Assembly (NCBI RefSeq): GCF_009936275.1
Contig: NZ_AP019797.1
Location: 1,603,501 to 1,667,500 of the forward strand
DNA from: Rhodothermus marinus
Lineage (GTDB): Bacteria > Bacteroidota > Rhodothermia > Rhodothermales > Rhodothermaceae
Direction: 5' to 3'
Length of the DNA stretch: 64,000 nt
Notes under the pieces: model-generated
What the model was told of the DNA's origin: nothing
The model's database searches: none
What the model saw: the letters and a program-made list of their open reading frames with translations, nothing else
Part shown: positions 55,001-62,611 of the stretch, piece by piece
How positions within the stretch are numbered: the stretch's first letter is position 1
Layout: each line of letters starts with the position of its first letter
Position numbers and translations under genes: made by a program

Positions 55001-55466
55001 ACTTGATCTGGCCGCCGAGATGCTCTGCTGGATCAGTCCGGTGGCTCGTACTCGCTCTTTGGACGAAGTCGAACGATACGGCGTCGAGCCATACGTGGTG
55101 GCCGCAGACATCTACGGAGTGCAGCCCCACGTTGGCAGAGGTGGATGGACCTGGTATACGGGATCGGCCGGCTGGATGTACCGGGTGTTGCTTGAATCGA
55201 TCATTGGCTTTGGGCTGGAATCCGGTCAGTGGCTAAGACTTCGTTTGAGTTGGCCTGCCTCTTGGCCGGGCTACCAGATACGCTACCGCGAACCGAAGAC
55301 CGAAACACTGTACCTGATTGAAGCGCGGCGCGATGAAAAGGAGACGGGCGCATGGCTCGACGGGAAGCCCGTCGTTTCAAAGGATGGGTACGTCTACGTT
55401 CCCCTCCTGCAGGATGGTGGCGAGCATCACGTGCTTCTGAAAGGTGGCAAAGGCGCAACGTCATAA
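52041..55466 (+). CDS. GH94-type 1,2-beta-oligoglucan phosphorylase
   Basis: An 1141-residue cytoplasmic protein without a signal peptide. The catalytic GH94 (alpha/alpha)6 barrel has the GDWNDG motif (residues 813-818) with the catalytic Asp. The N-terminal supersandwich domain, the FNGWGGFSEEGTAYVI start of a second domain (about residue 330) and the length near 1100 match the sophorooligosaccharide (1,2-beta-oligoglucan) phosphorylase type, as opposed to ~800-residue cellobiose phosphorylase. It would split imported oligosaccharides with phosphate to glucose-1-phosphate. Residues ~255-325 look unusual; other frames carry helix-like sequence there, so a local sequence error or compensating frameshifts is possible. 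Strong AAGGAGGGCCC before ATG. Confidence 0.82.
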   Translation: MQTRVTEVVQQFDGASRNGWRRWVLRRGAMVSWLQEDGGGGLSRGEILLTRWHPDRAVLDTGHFLYVRDLETGRFWSVGLRPTMRVPERYAILEEGDVWHLFREDEGVALHLKVWLAEDFEAEIRQLRLVNRSGRRRYLEVTSYAEVALAPPHIDLAHPVFSKLFLQTDVLPPAGLIAWRRPSVPEEEARYLYQYLLGGEQVTWETDRLQFVGRGCTLRSPRALIERDTSLNGSVGSVLDPILSLRTSIWLGAGSEVCLWFVTGCSEKRKEVPSLGRHFEKLFCAQHRKSQCLQIAVPPGRSFGGNHDTAPYRRASASDVLPLPEVPLSHFNGWGGFSEEGTAYVIRLKPESTGRLRLPPRPWANVVASEKAGFVVTERGGGYTWVGNSRTNRLTPYYGDPVADTCGEALYLRDEDARTYWSPLPGPAPAPAPYEVSHGMGYTRFWHGSQGLLQETCCFVPRDLPLKIIQLRLRNAQKTRRRLSLFYFARWVLGELPIDRSAIRTRWRPDLCAMLAENPSRGLPYTHRVAFAALVAPKANRVTATTDGENFIGRYGSLEAPEAVVRGKWLEEHVGTGCDPCAAIQANMTLEPGEETECLILLGEADSDEEAAVFIRDFQQKGRADQALEEMQAFWQKLCGRLQVQTPHPELDLMANGWLLYQTVSCRLWGRSAYYQPGGAYGFRDQLQDAAALVYVWPERTRQQLLLHAAHQFVEGDVLHWWHPEGVGPRTRFSDDRLWLPYLTLHYLRVTGDERILEEKVPFLEGPALEEGEVERLIRPEAGPTDTFLEHCLRAIDRSLETGPHGLPLIGCGDWNDGLSRVGVGGKGESVWLGFFLGDILAGFIPLCERLGLQERASRYRAHFLKLQKALEAAGWDGAWYRRAYFDDGTPLGARDGEACRVDVLVQAWSVLSGAGRADRARKAIEAALQYLVDPEARLIRLLTPPFDGMRPHPGYIQGYVPGVRENGAQYTHAALWFIKALAESGRLDLAAEMLCWISPVARTRSLDEVERYGVEPYVVAADIYGVQPHVGRGGWTWYTGSAGWMYRVLLESIIGFGLESGQWLRLRLSWPASWPGYQIRYREPKTETLYLIEARRDEKETGAWLDGKPVVSKDGYVYVPLLQDGGEHHVLLKGGKGATS

Positions 55467-55482
55467 CAGACGAAAGAATGCA

Positions 55483-56438
55483 ATGAGTCGCAAGGGGCTT
55501 TGCGGAGACGCATTGAGGACAGGATGGCCGCCTCAAGCGGAGCAATGGAAGCCGTCGGTGACATGTTTGGGATTGCTCTGCTTGCTGTTGCTGGCCGGAT
55601 GCGGGTCGAAGGCAACACCTGCGCGAACCGAGGCGCCGGAAGAGATTCCCGAAGGGATGGTCTGGATTCCCGGAGGCGTGGCGCGGATCGGGTCTGAGCG
55701 GGGCTTTGAGGATGAGCGACCTGTTTTCGAAGTGACCGTTTCGGGCTTTTTGCTGGATGTTCATCCGGTCACGGTGGCGCAATTTCGACAGTTCGTGGAG
55801 GCGACCGGCTATAGAACCGATGCCGAACGCTTTGGAAATTCGGCCGTCTATGATCCTCTAACGGATCGGTGGATGCTTAAGACGGGCGCGGTCTGGCATC
55901 ATCCGCTGGGACCCGATGGTCCTCCCGCCGAGGATACGCATCCGGTAACGCATGTGTCCTGGTACGATGCCAGCGCCTATTGCGCCTGGGCGGGGAAGCG
56001 GCTGCCCTCCGAGGTGGAGTGGGAGTATGCGGCACGTGGTGCGGGAAAACATCGCGGCCCTTATCCGTGGGGGGATCATCTGGATGTAGAGGACGCCCCG
56101 GGGCCAACATCTGGCGGAGCCCGACTCCCGATGGTGACGATCCGGACGGCTATCGTCTTACCTCTCCGGTGGGAGCGTTTGGGACAACCTCGCTCGGCCT
56201 TATGGATATGGTGGGCAACGTATGGGAATGGACCGCGGACTGGTATCGTTCCTACTCGGAGCGCCATCTCCCTTTTACGCCCGGGCCCGGTTCCGAGAAA
56301 GTGCAGCGGGGAGGGTCGTTTCTATGTCATGCTGCTTTCTGTCATGGCTACAGGGTATCGGCCCGAAGCCACGCTACGCCAGAGTCCTCTTTCTTTCACG
56401 TAGGATTTCGCTGTGCACGTGATTCAAACTTCAGATAA
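55483..56438 (+). pseudogene. Formylglycine-generating enzyme (sulfatase activator), frameshifted
   Basis: A SUMF1-type FGE with a lipoprotein signal (LLLLAGC, Cys40). The first frame runs to about PWGDHLDVED. The rest (PGANIWRSPTPDGDDPDGYR ... MDMVGNVWEW ... QRGGSFLCHAAFC ... VGFRCA) continues in another frame, entered by a -1 shift near 56095-56105 at CCCCGGGG. Both active-site Cys of the C-H-x-x-x-C motif are in the second frame, so the catalytic part is intact if the shift is a sequencing error. The enzyme converts the sulfatase Cys to formylglycine. It overlaps nothing functionally and precedes the sulfatase by 14 bases. Upstream overlap with GH94 suggests translational coupling; the ATG at 55483 is 16 bases after that stop. 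Confidence 0.8.
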
Positions 56439-56452
56439 ACCGAGGTACAGTC

Positions 56453-57895
56453 ATGCGCTGGTTATTGATTTTACTGTTGACCCTTATGACTTCGTGGGAG
56501 ACCTTCGCGCAGTTTCGTGAGAGGCGCCCCCAGAATGTTGTGCTCATCCTGAGCGACGACCACCGTTATGATTTTATGAGCTTTATGGACCAGGCGCCGG
56601 ACTTTCTCGAAACGCCCGGCATGGATCGCATGGCTCGCGAGGGGGCACACCTGCGAAATGCCTTTGTGACTACATCGCTCTGCTCGCCAAGCAGGGCTTC
56701 GATTCTTACGGGACAGTATGCACATCGGCATGGCGTGGTGGACAACACCACACCCGTGCCCCCAGACGTTCGTTTTTTTCCACAGGATCTGCAGGCGGCG
56801 GGCTATCGCACAGCGTTTATCGGTAAGTGGCACATGGGTGAGGCAGATGACCATCCGAGGCCGGGGTTTGACTACTGGGTGAGCTTTCGCGGACAGGGCG
56901 TCTATTACAATCCGACGCTTAACGTCAATGGCCTCCGGGTGAGGCGCGAGGGATATATCACGGATTTGCTGACTGACTATGCGATTGAGTGGCTGCGCGA
57001 ACGTGCCGCCGATGGCGCACCGTTTTTTCTTTATCTGTCACACAAGGCCGTCCATGCAGAATTCGAACCGGCGGAGCGCTATGCTGGCCGATATGCTGGG
57101 GTGGCCATCCCTTATCCGCCCACCATGGCTAATACGGAGTCAAACTACAGAAACAAGCCACACTGGGTGCAGGCGCAACGTAAGAGTTGGCACGGGGTGG
57201 ATTATGCCTATCACGGGCAGTTTGACTTCGATACGTTCTACCGACGCTACGCTGAAACGCTGCTCGCCTTGGACGAAAGCATCAGCAGGGTACTGGATTT
57301 TCTGGAGCAGTCAGGACTGGCAGAAAACACCCTGGTTATTTACATGAGTGACAACGGATTTCTTCTCGGAGAGCATGGTCTTATTGACAAGCGAAACGCC
57401 TATGAAGAATCCATCAGGATTCCGATGCTGGCCTGGGCACCCGGGTACATTGCTCCGGGCGCAAAGATTGACGCGCTGGTTCGCAACATCGATATAGCGC
57501 CCACCATTCTGGAACTGACGGGCGTCTCGACCACGATTCTAATGGATGGTCGCTCGTTTCTTGGATTGCTCACCGACCCTCAAGCGAATGAAGAAGATCG
57601 AGAATTTCTGTATGAATATTACTGGGAGTATGCTTTCCCTCATACACCCACAACCTTTGCGCTTCGGGGCGATCGTTTCAAGTACATCTTTTATCATGGT
57701 ATCTGGGATATTCAGGAGCTCTATGACCTGGAGCTGGACCCTCTGGAGCAGCACAACCTGATATTTGTACCGGCCTATCAGTCACTGGTGCAGCAGATGC
57801 GCAATCGTTTGTTTGATCTGCTTGAGGAGGCCGATGCCATGCGGGTCCCCGTTCGGCGTGGAAGCTGGCAGGCCGGTGAGCGCAAACTGGATTGA
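56453..57895 (+). CDS. Type I sulfatase
   Basis: A 480-residue secreted alkaline-phosphatase-superfamily sulfatase: signal peptide (MRWLLILLLTLMTSWETFAQ), metal site LILSDDHRYD (35-36), formylglycine motif CSPSRASILTG (Cys77), FIGKWHMG, and YMSDNGFLLGEHG. The Cys requires conversion by an FGE, encoded just upstream. It removes sulfate esters, probably from a carbohydrate, in the periplasm. As the last gene of the sugar locus it implies that the polysaccharide or its oligomers carry sulfate, or that the pair serves a second substrate. Complete. Confidence 0.9.
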   Translation: MRWLLILLLTLMTSWETFAQFRERRPQNVVLILSDDHRYDFMSFMDQAPDFLETPGMDRMAREGAHLRNAFVTTSLCSPSRASILTGQYAHRHGVVDNTTPVPPDVRFFPQDLQAAGYRTAFIGKWHMGEADDHPRPGFDYWVSFRGQGVYYNPTLNVNGLRVRREGYITDLLTDYAIEWLRERAADGAPFFLYLSHKAVHAEFEPAERYAGRYAGVAIPYPPTMANTESNYRNKPHWVQAQRKSWHGVDYAYHGQFDFDTFYRRYAETLLALDESISRVLDFLEQSGLAENTLVIYMSDNGFLLGEHGLIDKRNAYEESIRIPMLAWAPGYIAPGAKIDALVRNIDIAPTILELTGVSTTILMDGRSFLGLLTDPQANEEDREFLYEYYWEYAFPHTPTTFALRGDRFKYIFYHGIWDIQELYDLELDPLEQHNLIFVPAYQSLVQQMRNRLFDLLEEADAMRVPVRRGSWQAGERKLD

Positions 57896-57934
57896 CTGAA
57901 GTAAAGCAACACCACGGCTCCGGGAGGGCTTGTT

Positions 57935-58036
57935 TTAATGCGTCGTCTAACCGAAGAGAACTCCGGGGTCGAGCGGCCTACCTGGAGGGCGTTGTATGCG
58001 GTGTAGAAGGTGCGGCCTGCAGCGTCGACAGCAGTA
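57935..58036 (+). pseudogene. Decayed copy of the MWLFT-x-GFFSVV family gene
   Basis: ATGCGTCGTCTAACCGAAGA and then GAGCGGCCTACCTGGAGGGC up to GTGTAGAAGG align with the 28.1-kb gene region encoding RRLAED and AAYVEALHAVW, with an internal deletion and in-frame stops. The alignment continues downstream into the shared repeat. It is a relic without coding capacity. Confidence 0.6.
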
Positions 58037-58050
58037 GCGTGCCAACTCGA

Positions 58051-58098
58051 CCTTGTGTAAGAAAAAAGTACTTTTGTTGCGCTGAATGTTACACAAGG
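58051..58098. repeat. TTGTGTAAG palindromic repeat, copy 2
   Basis: CCTTGTGTAAG at 58051 pairs with GTTACACAAGG ending at 58098. It follows the decayed MWLFT-family copy just as copy 1 follows the intact gene; the 25 bases before it also align (CAGCGTC...GTAGC-TGCC...GACCTTGTG). Confidence 0.65.
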
Positions 58099-58211
58099 TG
58101 GCGAGCAGATGTGTCGGGGTGCCCATGGCCAGCTATGACATTCCTATGGAACGGTTAACTCGTTATGTGTTATACGATTTCCGGGAAATCATAGTGCATG
58201 TGAAAAAGCAC

Positions 58212-58290
58212 GGGCGCACACTACAGTGCGCCCCTACCGGACAAACGACGACCTTCCTACCACGTAGGGGCGGACCCCTTGTGTCCGCCC
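58212..58290. repeat. Paired GC-rich palindromes
   Basis: GGGCGCAC-6-GTGCGCCC (58212-58233) and GGGCGGAC-7-GTCCGCCC (58268-58290) are perfect hairpins, and CCCCTAC/GTAGGGG between them adds a third inverted pair. Sequences with a GTAGGGGCGGAC core are common intergenic repeats in several bacterial genomes; I infer the same here. Confidence 0.6.
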
Positions 58291-58379
58291 GATTATACCC
58301 GACGGATTACGTCCGCCAGACGAGGTGCGGTACCCTCATGCACCGGTAAATCAGCGATCCCATATTAGGCCGCCAGAAT

Positions 58380-58590
58380 CTTGGTCGCCATCCTGCGCGC
58401 TCGCTCATCTCGCCTGGGCGAAATCGCTGTCCAGATGCGCCCCTCGCTATAGTCCGCTTACAGGCGCTTGCTATATGCGCCCCCTGTAGCAGCTGACAAA
58501 CCCCTGCTTGTGCTGGCTCCGAGATTGTGCGAGGGTTGACGGAGGGGGAACTGGCTCAAAAGACCCCTTCTGCTACAGGGGTGGGGGACC
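58380..58590 (+). pseudogene. IS4-like transposase relic with inverted ends
   Basis: A frame reads VAILRARSSRLGEIAVQMRP before a stop, like the N-terminus of IS4-type transposases and like the relic at 31.3 kb. CCCCCTGTAGCAG at about 58481 and CTGCTACAGGGG at about 58570 form an inverted repeat enclosing about 90 bases. IS607 copy 2 begins immediately after, at the GGGG. It appears to be a decayed element. Confidence 0.4.
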
Positions 58591-58655
58591 CAGGGGTTGA
58601 CAACAGCTGAATTTTGAGGTATCACTCATAGAACTTTATGATATTCTGTGGAATT

Positions 58656-59219
58656 ATGAAGCTGTCCGATTAGGCCAGAAAGCACGGCGTCTCTTACAAG
58701 ACGGCGTGGAAGTGGTGGAAGGCGGGCATTTTGCCAGTACGGGCACGGCAACTGCCGACGGGTACGATTCTGGTAGAGGAAGAGGCGGTGCCTGAAGCTC
58801 ATGGGGAGGTAGTGATCTACGCGCGGGTGTCGTCGGCCGAGCAAAAAGGGGATCTGGACCGACAGGTGGCGCGGTTGGTCGGGTGGGCGACCGAAAGGCA
58901 CTTGCGTGTGGCGCGGGTGGTGACGAAGGTGGCCTCTGGTCTCAACGGACGGCGCAGGCAACTGCGGGCGCTACTTGCGGACCCGCGGGTAGCGGTTATC
59001 ATAGTGGAGACGCGGGACCGACTTATGCGTTGGGGTTTCGATCTTGTGGAGGCAGCTTTTGCGGCGCAGGGACGCAGGATCCTGGTGGTTGACGACCGAG
59101 AGGTGGAGGAGGACCTTGTGCGGGACGTACTGGAGGTATTGACGTCGCTGGCGGCGCGGCTCTACGGACGGCGTTCGGCCCGCCGCCGGGCACAACGGGC
59201 GCTGGAGGCCATACGGTGA
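58656..59219 (+). pseudogene. tnpA: IS607 serine recombinase TnpA with in-frame amber codon, copy 2
   Basis: Same arrangement as copy 1: ATG, MKLSD, TAG (58671-58673), then the HGVSYKTAWKWW helix and the serine recombinase domain with catalytic Ser in YARVSSAEQ. The frame from the TTG at 58731 encodes 162 residues identical to copy 1. Whether the protein is made by amber readthrough, from an internal start, or not at all cannot be told. Its stop overlaps the tnpB GTG by 4 bases. Confidence 0.8.
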
Positions 59220-60478
59220 AGGCACATCAGGCGTTTCGATTTGAGTTGGACCCGAATGCCAGCCAAAGACGGGCGCTGGCCAGGCACGTGGGCGCTGCCC
59301 GCTTTGCCTACAACTGGGGCCTGGAACAGTGTCTGAAGGCTCTGGAAGCGGGGGAGCGGATTCCTTCAGCCGTGGAGCTTCACAGGGCCTGGAACCGTTG
59401 GAAGCGGGCGCACGCCCCCTGGTGGGTGGAGGTCTCCAAGTGCGCGCCGCAAGAGGCCTTCCGAGACCTCGAGCGGGCCTTCCGGAGCTGGCGGGAGAGG
59501 AGGGCCGGCTTTCCCCGCTTCAAGCGAAAGAAGAGCCTTGACGACAACAAAGCCCGCTTTACTGGGACCATCCGGGTCTTTGCCCGTCACATTCAGCTCC
59601 CCCGCATCGGGAAGGTCCGGAGCAAAGAGAAGACGGACAGGCTTCTGACTCTTCTTTCCGCGGGCAAGGCGCGCATTCTGTCTGCCACGATCTCTCGGGA
59701 GGCCGACCGCTGGTATGTGAGCCTGACCAGTGAGGTGGAGCGCCCCGACCCCGAACCCAAGGAGGTGGGAAGCGAGCACGATATCGTAGGCATAGACCTC
59801 GGCCTCTCCGCCTTCGCCGTCCTCTCCGACGGCACCCGGATAGAAGCCCCCAGACCTCTGGGGAAAGCCCTCCGGTTGCTGAGGCGGCGAAGCAAAGCGC
59901 TGAGCCGTAAGCAAAACGGTTCCAATAATTACCGCAAGGCCACGCTCCGACTGGCGAGGCTCCACCGCAGGGTGCGGAACATTCGCCGGGACTTCTTGCA
60001 CAAGGTCACCACTGAGCTGGCGAGGACCAAGCCAGTGCTGGTGATCGAAGACCTCAACGTGAGGGGGCTGATTCGTGGTCGTCTGTCCCGGTCGGTGGCT
60101 GATATGGGCTGGAGCGAGTTCCGGCGGCTGCTGGAGTACAAGTGCCGCTGGTACGGGAGCAGGCTGATCGTGGTGGACCGTTTCTTCCCCTCGACGCAGA
60201 CATGCGCTCGATGTGGCACTGCTGGTCGGAAGCTTCCGCTGTCTGAGCGGACGTTCCGGTGTGAGCAATGCGGTCTGGAGTTGGACCGCGACTTGAACGC
60301 GGCCTTGAATCTATGGCGTTATGGGTTGGCCCACCTGACGGGCTCTACCGCGAGTTCCGCGGGAAGTCAAGCCTGTGGAGACTCCTCTGGCGGCGGAACC
60401 GTCCTCTGGGACGGGTCTACGAGTCATGGGTCGATGAAGCAGGAAGTGGCCGGTCATCTGGATTGCCTTCCGGACTGA
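59216..60478 (+). CDS. tnpB: TnpB RNA-guided nuclease (IS607 copy 2)
   Basis: A 420-residue TnpB with intact RuvC residues (Asp in GIDLGLSAF, Glu in VIEDLNVRG, Asp in LELDRDLNAALNL) and zinc finger (CARCG...CEQCG). The last ~40 residues are encoded by the right end of the element and ~30 bases of flank, which overlaps the guide-RNA region. Most differences from copy 1 are single substitutions, concentrated in the last third. This copy keeps the hairpin needed for a guide RNA and is the better candidate for an active nuclease. Confidence 0.9.
   Translation: MKAHQAFRFELDPNASQRRALARHVGAARFAYNWGLEQCLKALEAGERIPSAVELHRAWNRWKRAHAPWWVEVSKCAPQEAFRDLERAFRSWRERRAGFPRFKRKKSLDDNKARFTGTIRVFARHIQLPRIGKVRSKEKTDRLLTLLSAGKARILSATISREADRWYVSLTSEVERPDPEPKEVGSEHDIVGIDLGLSAFAVLSDGTRIEAPRPLGKALRLLRRRSKALSRKQNGSNNYRKATLRLARLHRRVRNIRRDFLHKVTTELARTKPVLVIEDLNVRGLIRGRLSRSVADMGWSEFRRLLEYKCRWYGSRLIVVDRFFPSTQTCARCGTAGRKLPLSERTFRCEQCGLELDRDLNAALNLWRYGLAHLTGSTASSAGSQACGDSSGGGTVLWDGSTSHGSMKQEVAGHLDCLPD
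60345..60445 (+). ncRNA. Candidate TnpB guide RNA (omega RNA) scaffold, copy 2
   Basis: The right end of TnpB elements encodes the guide RNA: structured scaffold, then flanking DNA as guide. Here CCGCG-AGTTC-CGCGG (about 60347-60361) and the perfect hairpin CCGTCC-TCTG-GGACGG (60399-60414) precede the end at GAAGCAGG. The guide would begin at about 60446. Boundaries are approximate. Confidence 0.45.
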
Positions 60479-60638
60479 AACAGATGACGATGCGCCATGG
60501 AACGGTTTCCGAGTCGGGTCGGTGCTGGAGGGCTTCCTCGAGGGCCTGTCGGAAGGCGGCGGGATTTTCGCGGTAGAGCGCTTCGAGCCGCTCGGGTTGG
60601 TGGAGGTTTTCCAGGATGGTGCGGGCTTCCGGCGACAT
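60417..60638 (-). pseudogene. N-terminal remnant of a gene cut by IS607 copy 2
   Basis: The minus-strand frame starts MSPEARTILENLHQPERLEA and continues LYRENPAAFRQALEEALQHR...WRIVICFS up to about 60447, where element sequence takes over. It is a plausible start of a real gene (acidic, helical) disrupted by the insertion. The rest was not found left of the element. Family unknown. Confidence 0.45.
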
Positions 60639-60656
60639 GGCGGTTTACTGGTAGAG

Positions 60657-61394
60657 GTTGTCGGCGGCGAGTAATACAGGTTGAAATTTCTGATTTTTCT
60701 CTATCTTTTACCGGACAAAATCCAGCGTTTCACTGACGGGTAGCATTGCGGACATCCAGAAGTGTGACTGGGTGTTGAGTGACTCGTTTCCGACGGCTCG
60801 CCATGGAGGACACCTCACGAGCGACAGGTTGCGGCCGCATGCGCGGGGTTACGCCGATTCAGAAGGGAGAACTGGAAGCCTCGGTAGTGCAAAAGCTTTG
60901 CGTGTTGGGCGAGGCCGGAGTGCTTCAGGGGAGCGGCCGCCGTCTTGAACCTGTTGACCCCGTCGTCAGTGTTTCGGGCTCCCCGGGGGTGGCTGATATC
61001 ATCGTGCAAGAACGCAGATAGCGGCTGATTCAGGTCAAATGTTGCGCGTTTGGAAATAGCAACTCGCTTTCGTAAGGGCCGAACGCAAACGACTGATTCG
61101 GCCGGGAGAGAAAGAGGTTTTATCCGATTTCGGACGGGGAGCGAAAAGGTTCTTTTCCGGGCGACTGCTCCAGGCCAGAGAGAAAGCCATGTTCTACTGG
61201 TGGGGATGATCGGGCCGGTATGTCTTGTGTAAGGCGAAAGTGCCGTGGTGCACTGTCTTTACACAAGGGCTGGTCGCTCCGGGGGCAGTTGTACCAACGC
61301 TCAGAAGGAATCCAGAGATTTTTTTCAGGCAATTAGGCTATGACATAAGGTTGTCACCCGCGGCCATTTTATTTGCAGCAAGAGAATTTTCCAT
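60657..61394. other. Gene-free region before the cas genes
   Basis: About 740 bases without a convincing gene. An open frame at 60779-61021 has atypical composition and no ribosome-binding site. The right part holds the third TTGTGTAAG repeat. No CRISPR repeats or leader were recognised. Confidence 0.5.
61145..61268. repeat. TTGTGTAAG palindromic repeat, copy 3
   Basis: CTTGTGTAAGG at 61224 pairs with TTACACAAG ending at 61267. The upstream 80 bases (GCGAAAAGGTTCTTTTCC ... GAAAGCCATGTT) align with the same part of copy 1 at 28.6 kb, so the repeat unit is longer than the palindrome. Confidence 0.6.
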
Positions 61395-61418
61395 TTGAAT
61401 CTTTACCCGGAAGAAGCC

Positions 61419-61751
61419 ATGTTTGCTCTCGAAGAACTACAGGAGCAAATCGCCGGTGAGCTGCTGACGTATGCGAAAGAAATCCTTCGAAATCATGAAG
61501 AAATGACCGGCGTACCGCTGGGTGATGCTGAAGAGATGTATGAGGTGCTTGTTCAAAACGAATACCCCGGTTTGCTTGCTCGTAACGCCGTCAGGGCCAG
61601 AGACGTTGACGAATTTATTGAGTTGCTTGAAAAGGATCCGGATCTGATTCGAGCGGCTGAGGCTGCCCAGAATGCGGTTTTCTATGAGCTCGAAGATTAT
61701 GACCGGGATACTATGCGGTTGGTGCTTGTTCTGGCTCTGAGTCTCGTGTGA
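61419..61751 (+). CDS. Small acidic protein upstream of cas6
   Basis: A 110-residue, strongly acidic helical protein (ALEELQEQIAGELLTYAKEI; NEYPGLLARNAVRARDVDEF) with no motif I can name. The ATG at 61419 is preceded by GGAAG and chosen over an upstream TTG. It ends 25 bases before cas6 on the same strand and probably shares its transcript. It could be a Cas accessory protein or an unrelated gene. Confidence 0.6.
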   Translation: MFALEELQEQIAGELLTYAKEILRNHEEMTGVPLGDAEEMYEVLVQNEYPGLLARNAVRARDVDEFIELLEKDPDLIRAAEAAQNAVFYELEDYDRDTMRLVLVLALSLV

Positions 61752-61776
61752 ATTAACATATTGCATTTCAGGGGTT

Positions 61777-62565
61777 ATGCGCGTTGACCTTTACCTGTGT
61801 CCTGCGGGCGGTCGGCAGAAAGTGGCACTGCCCGTTCATTACAATGTACTGCTTCAGGGAGTGGTCTATTCCTCTCTGAACGAAGCGCTGGCACGCAGAG
61901 TCCATGATCATGGCTGGCAAGTCGGCGGACGGCGTCTGAAGCTGTTCACCTTCTCGCGCTTACGCGGAGATTTTCGTTGCAGGAGTGGTAGGCTCATTTT
62001 TTACGGTAAAATTGCCTGGACGATCGCCTCCCCGGAAGAGGAAATTCTGGAATCTCTGGTGGTGCACCTGCTGCGGGCAAAAGTACTGCAAATAGGGCAA
62101 GCAAAACTGGAGCTTCTTTCCGTTGAGGTGCCCGTGCCACCTTCATATCGGCGGCCGATCTGCCTGAGGGCGCTTTCGCCGATAACGGTCTACAGCACCT
62201 TCGAAACCTCAGATGGTCGCAAAAAGACATACTACTACACGCCCAGAGAGCCGGAGTTCGGACGCCTGGTGCTGGAGAACCTGCGGCGCAAAATCCGCGC
62301 CTGGATGGGGGAGGATATTCCTCTCGATGGTGCGACATTCAGGCCCGTGCGAGTGAGCAATCGCAATCTGGTGGTGGCGCGTTATAAAGACACCATCATC
62401 AAGGGCTGGACAGGTATCTATGAACTGGACGCACCTGAATCCTACTTCCGTATGGCGTTGGACGCGGGGCTTGGAGCCAAGAACAGTCAGGGCTTCGGGT
62501 GTGTAGAGGTATGGGCGCCGACGAAAAGCGTTTCGCTCAAGGAAGTCGAGGCCGGGAAAAGATGA
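61777..62565 (+). CDS. cas6: CRISPR-associated endoribonuclease Cas6
   Basis: A 262-residue Cas6: two ferredoxin-like halves (MRVDLYLCPAGG at the start), the conserved LRALSPITVY segment and the C-terminal glycine-rich loop GLGAKNSQGFGCVEVW that binds crRNA repeats. It processes pre-crRNA. It is followed by the cas8b gene after 46 bases, in line with a type I-B operon. Catalytic His is not fixed in this family and was not assigned. Confidence 0.9.
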   Translation: MRVDLYLCPAGGRQKVALPVHYNVLLQGVVYSSLNEALARRVHDHGWQVGGRRLKLFTFSRLRGDFRCRSGRLIFYGKIAWTIASPEEEILESLVVHLLRAKVLQIGQAKLELLSVEVPVPPSYRRPICLRALSPITVYSTFETSDGRKKTYYYTPREPEFGRLVLENLRRKIRAWMGEDIPLDGATFRPVRVSNRNLVVARYKDTIIKGWTGIYELDAPESYFRMALDAGLGAKNSQGFGCVEVWAPTKSVSLKEVEAGKR

Positions 62566-62611
62566 ATCATTGTACATTCTGAATCGGGTCAAGCATTCAG
62601 GAGGAAGGACC

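Larger units (their letters stand above)
57896..58594. other. Gene-free stretch of relics and repeats
   Basis: About 700 bases between the sulfatase and IS607 copy 2. It holds the decayed MWLFT-family copy, the TTGTGTAAG palindrome, two GC-rich hairpins (58212-58290) and an IS4-like relic. No intact gene. Confidence 0.6.
58595..60445 (+). mobile_element. IS607-family insertion sequence, copy 2 (tnpA-tnpB)
   Basis: Nearly identical to the element at 3.6 kb. The tnpA protein is identical, tnpB has a few substitutions, and the right end keeps a terminal hairpin lost in copy 1. The ends were defined by this comparison (left GG-TTGACAACAGC, right GAAGCAGG). It is inserted next to an IS4-like relic on the left and cuts into a minus-strand reading frame on the right (60417-60638). 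Confidence 0.87.

Noticed and set aside
60779-61021. 80-residue plus-strand frame before the cas genes
   Set aside because: No ribosome-binding site, no recognisable pattern; a 64-residue opposite frame is equally open.
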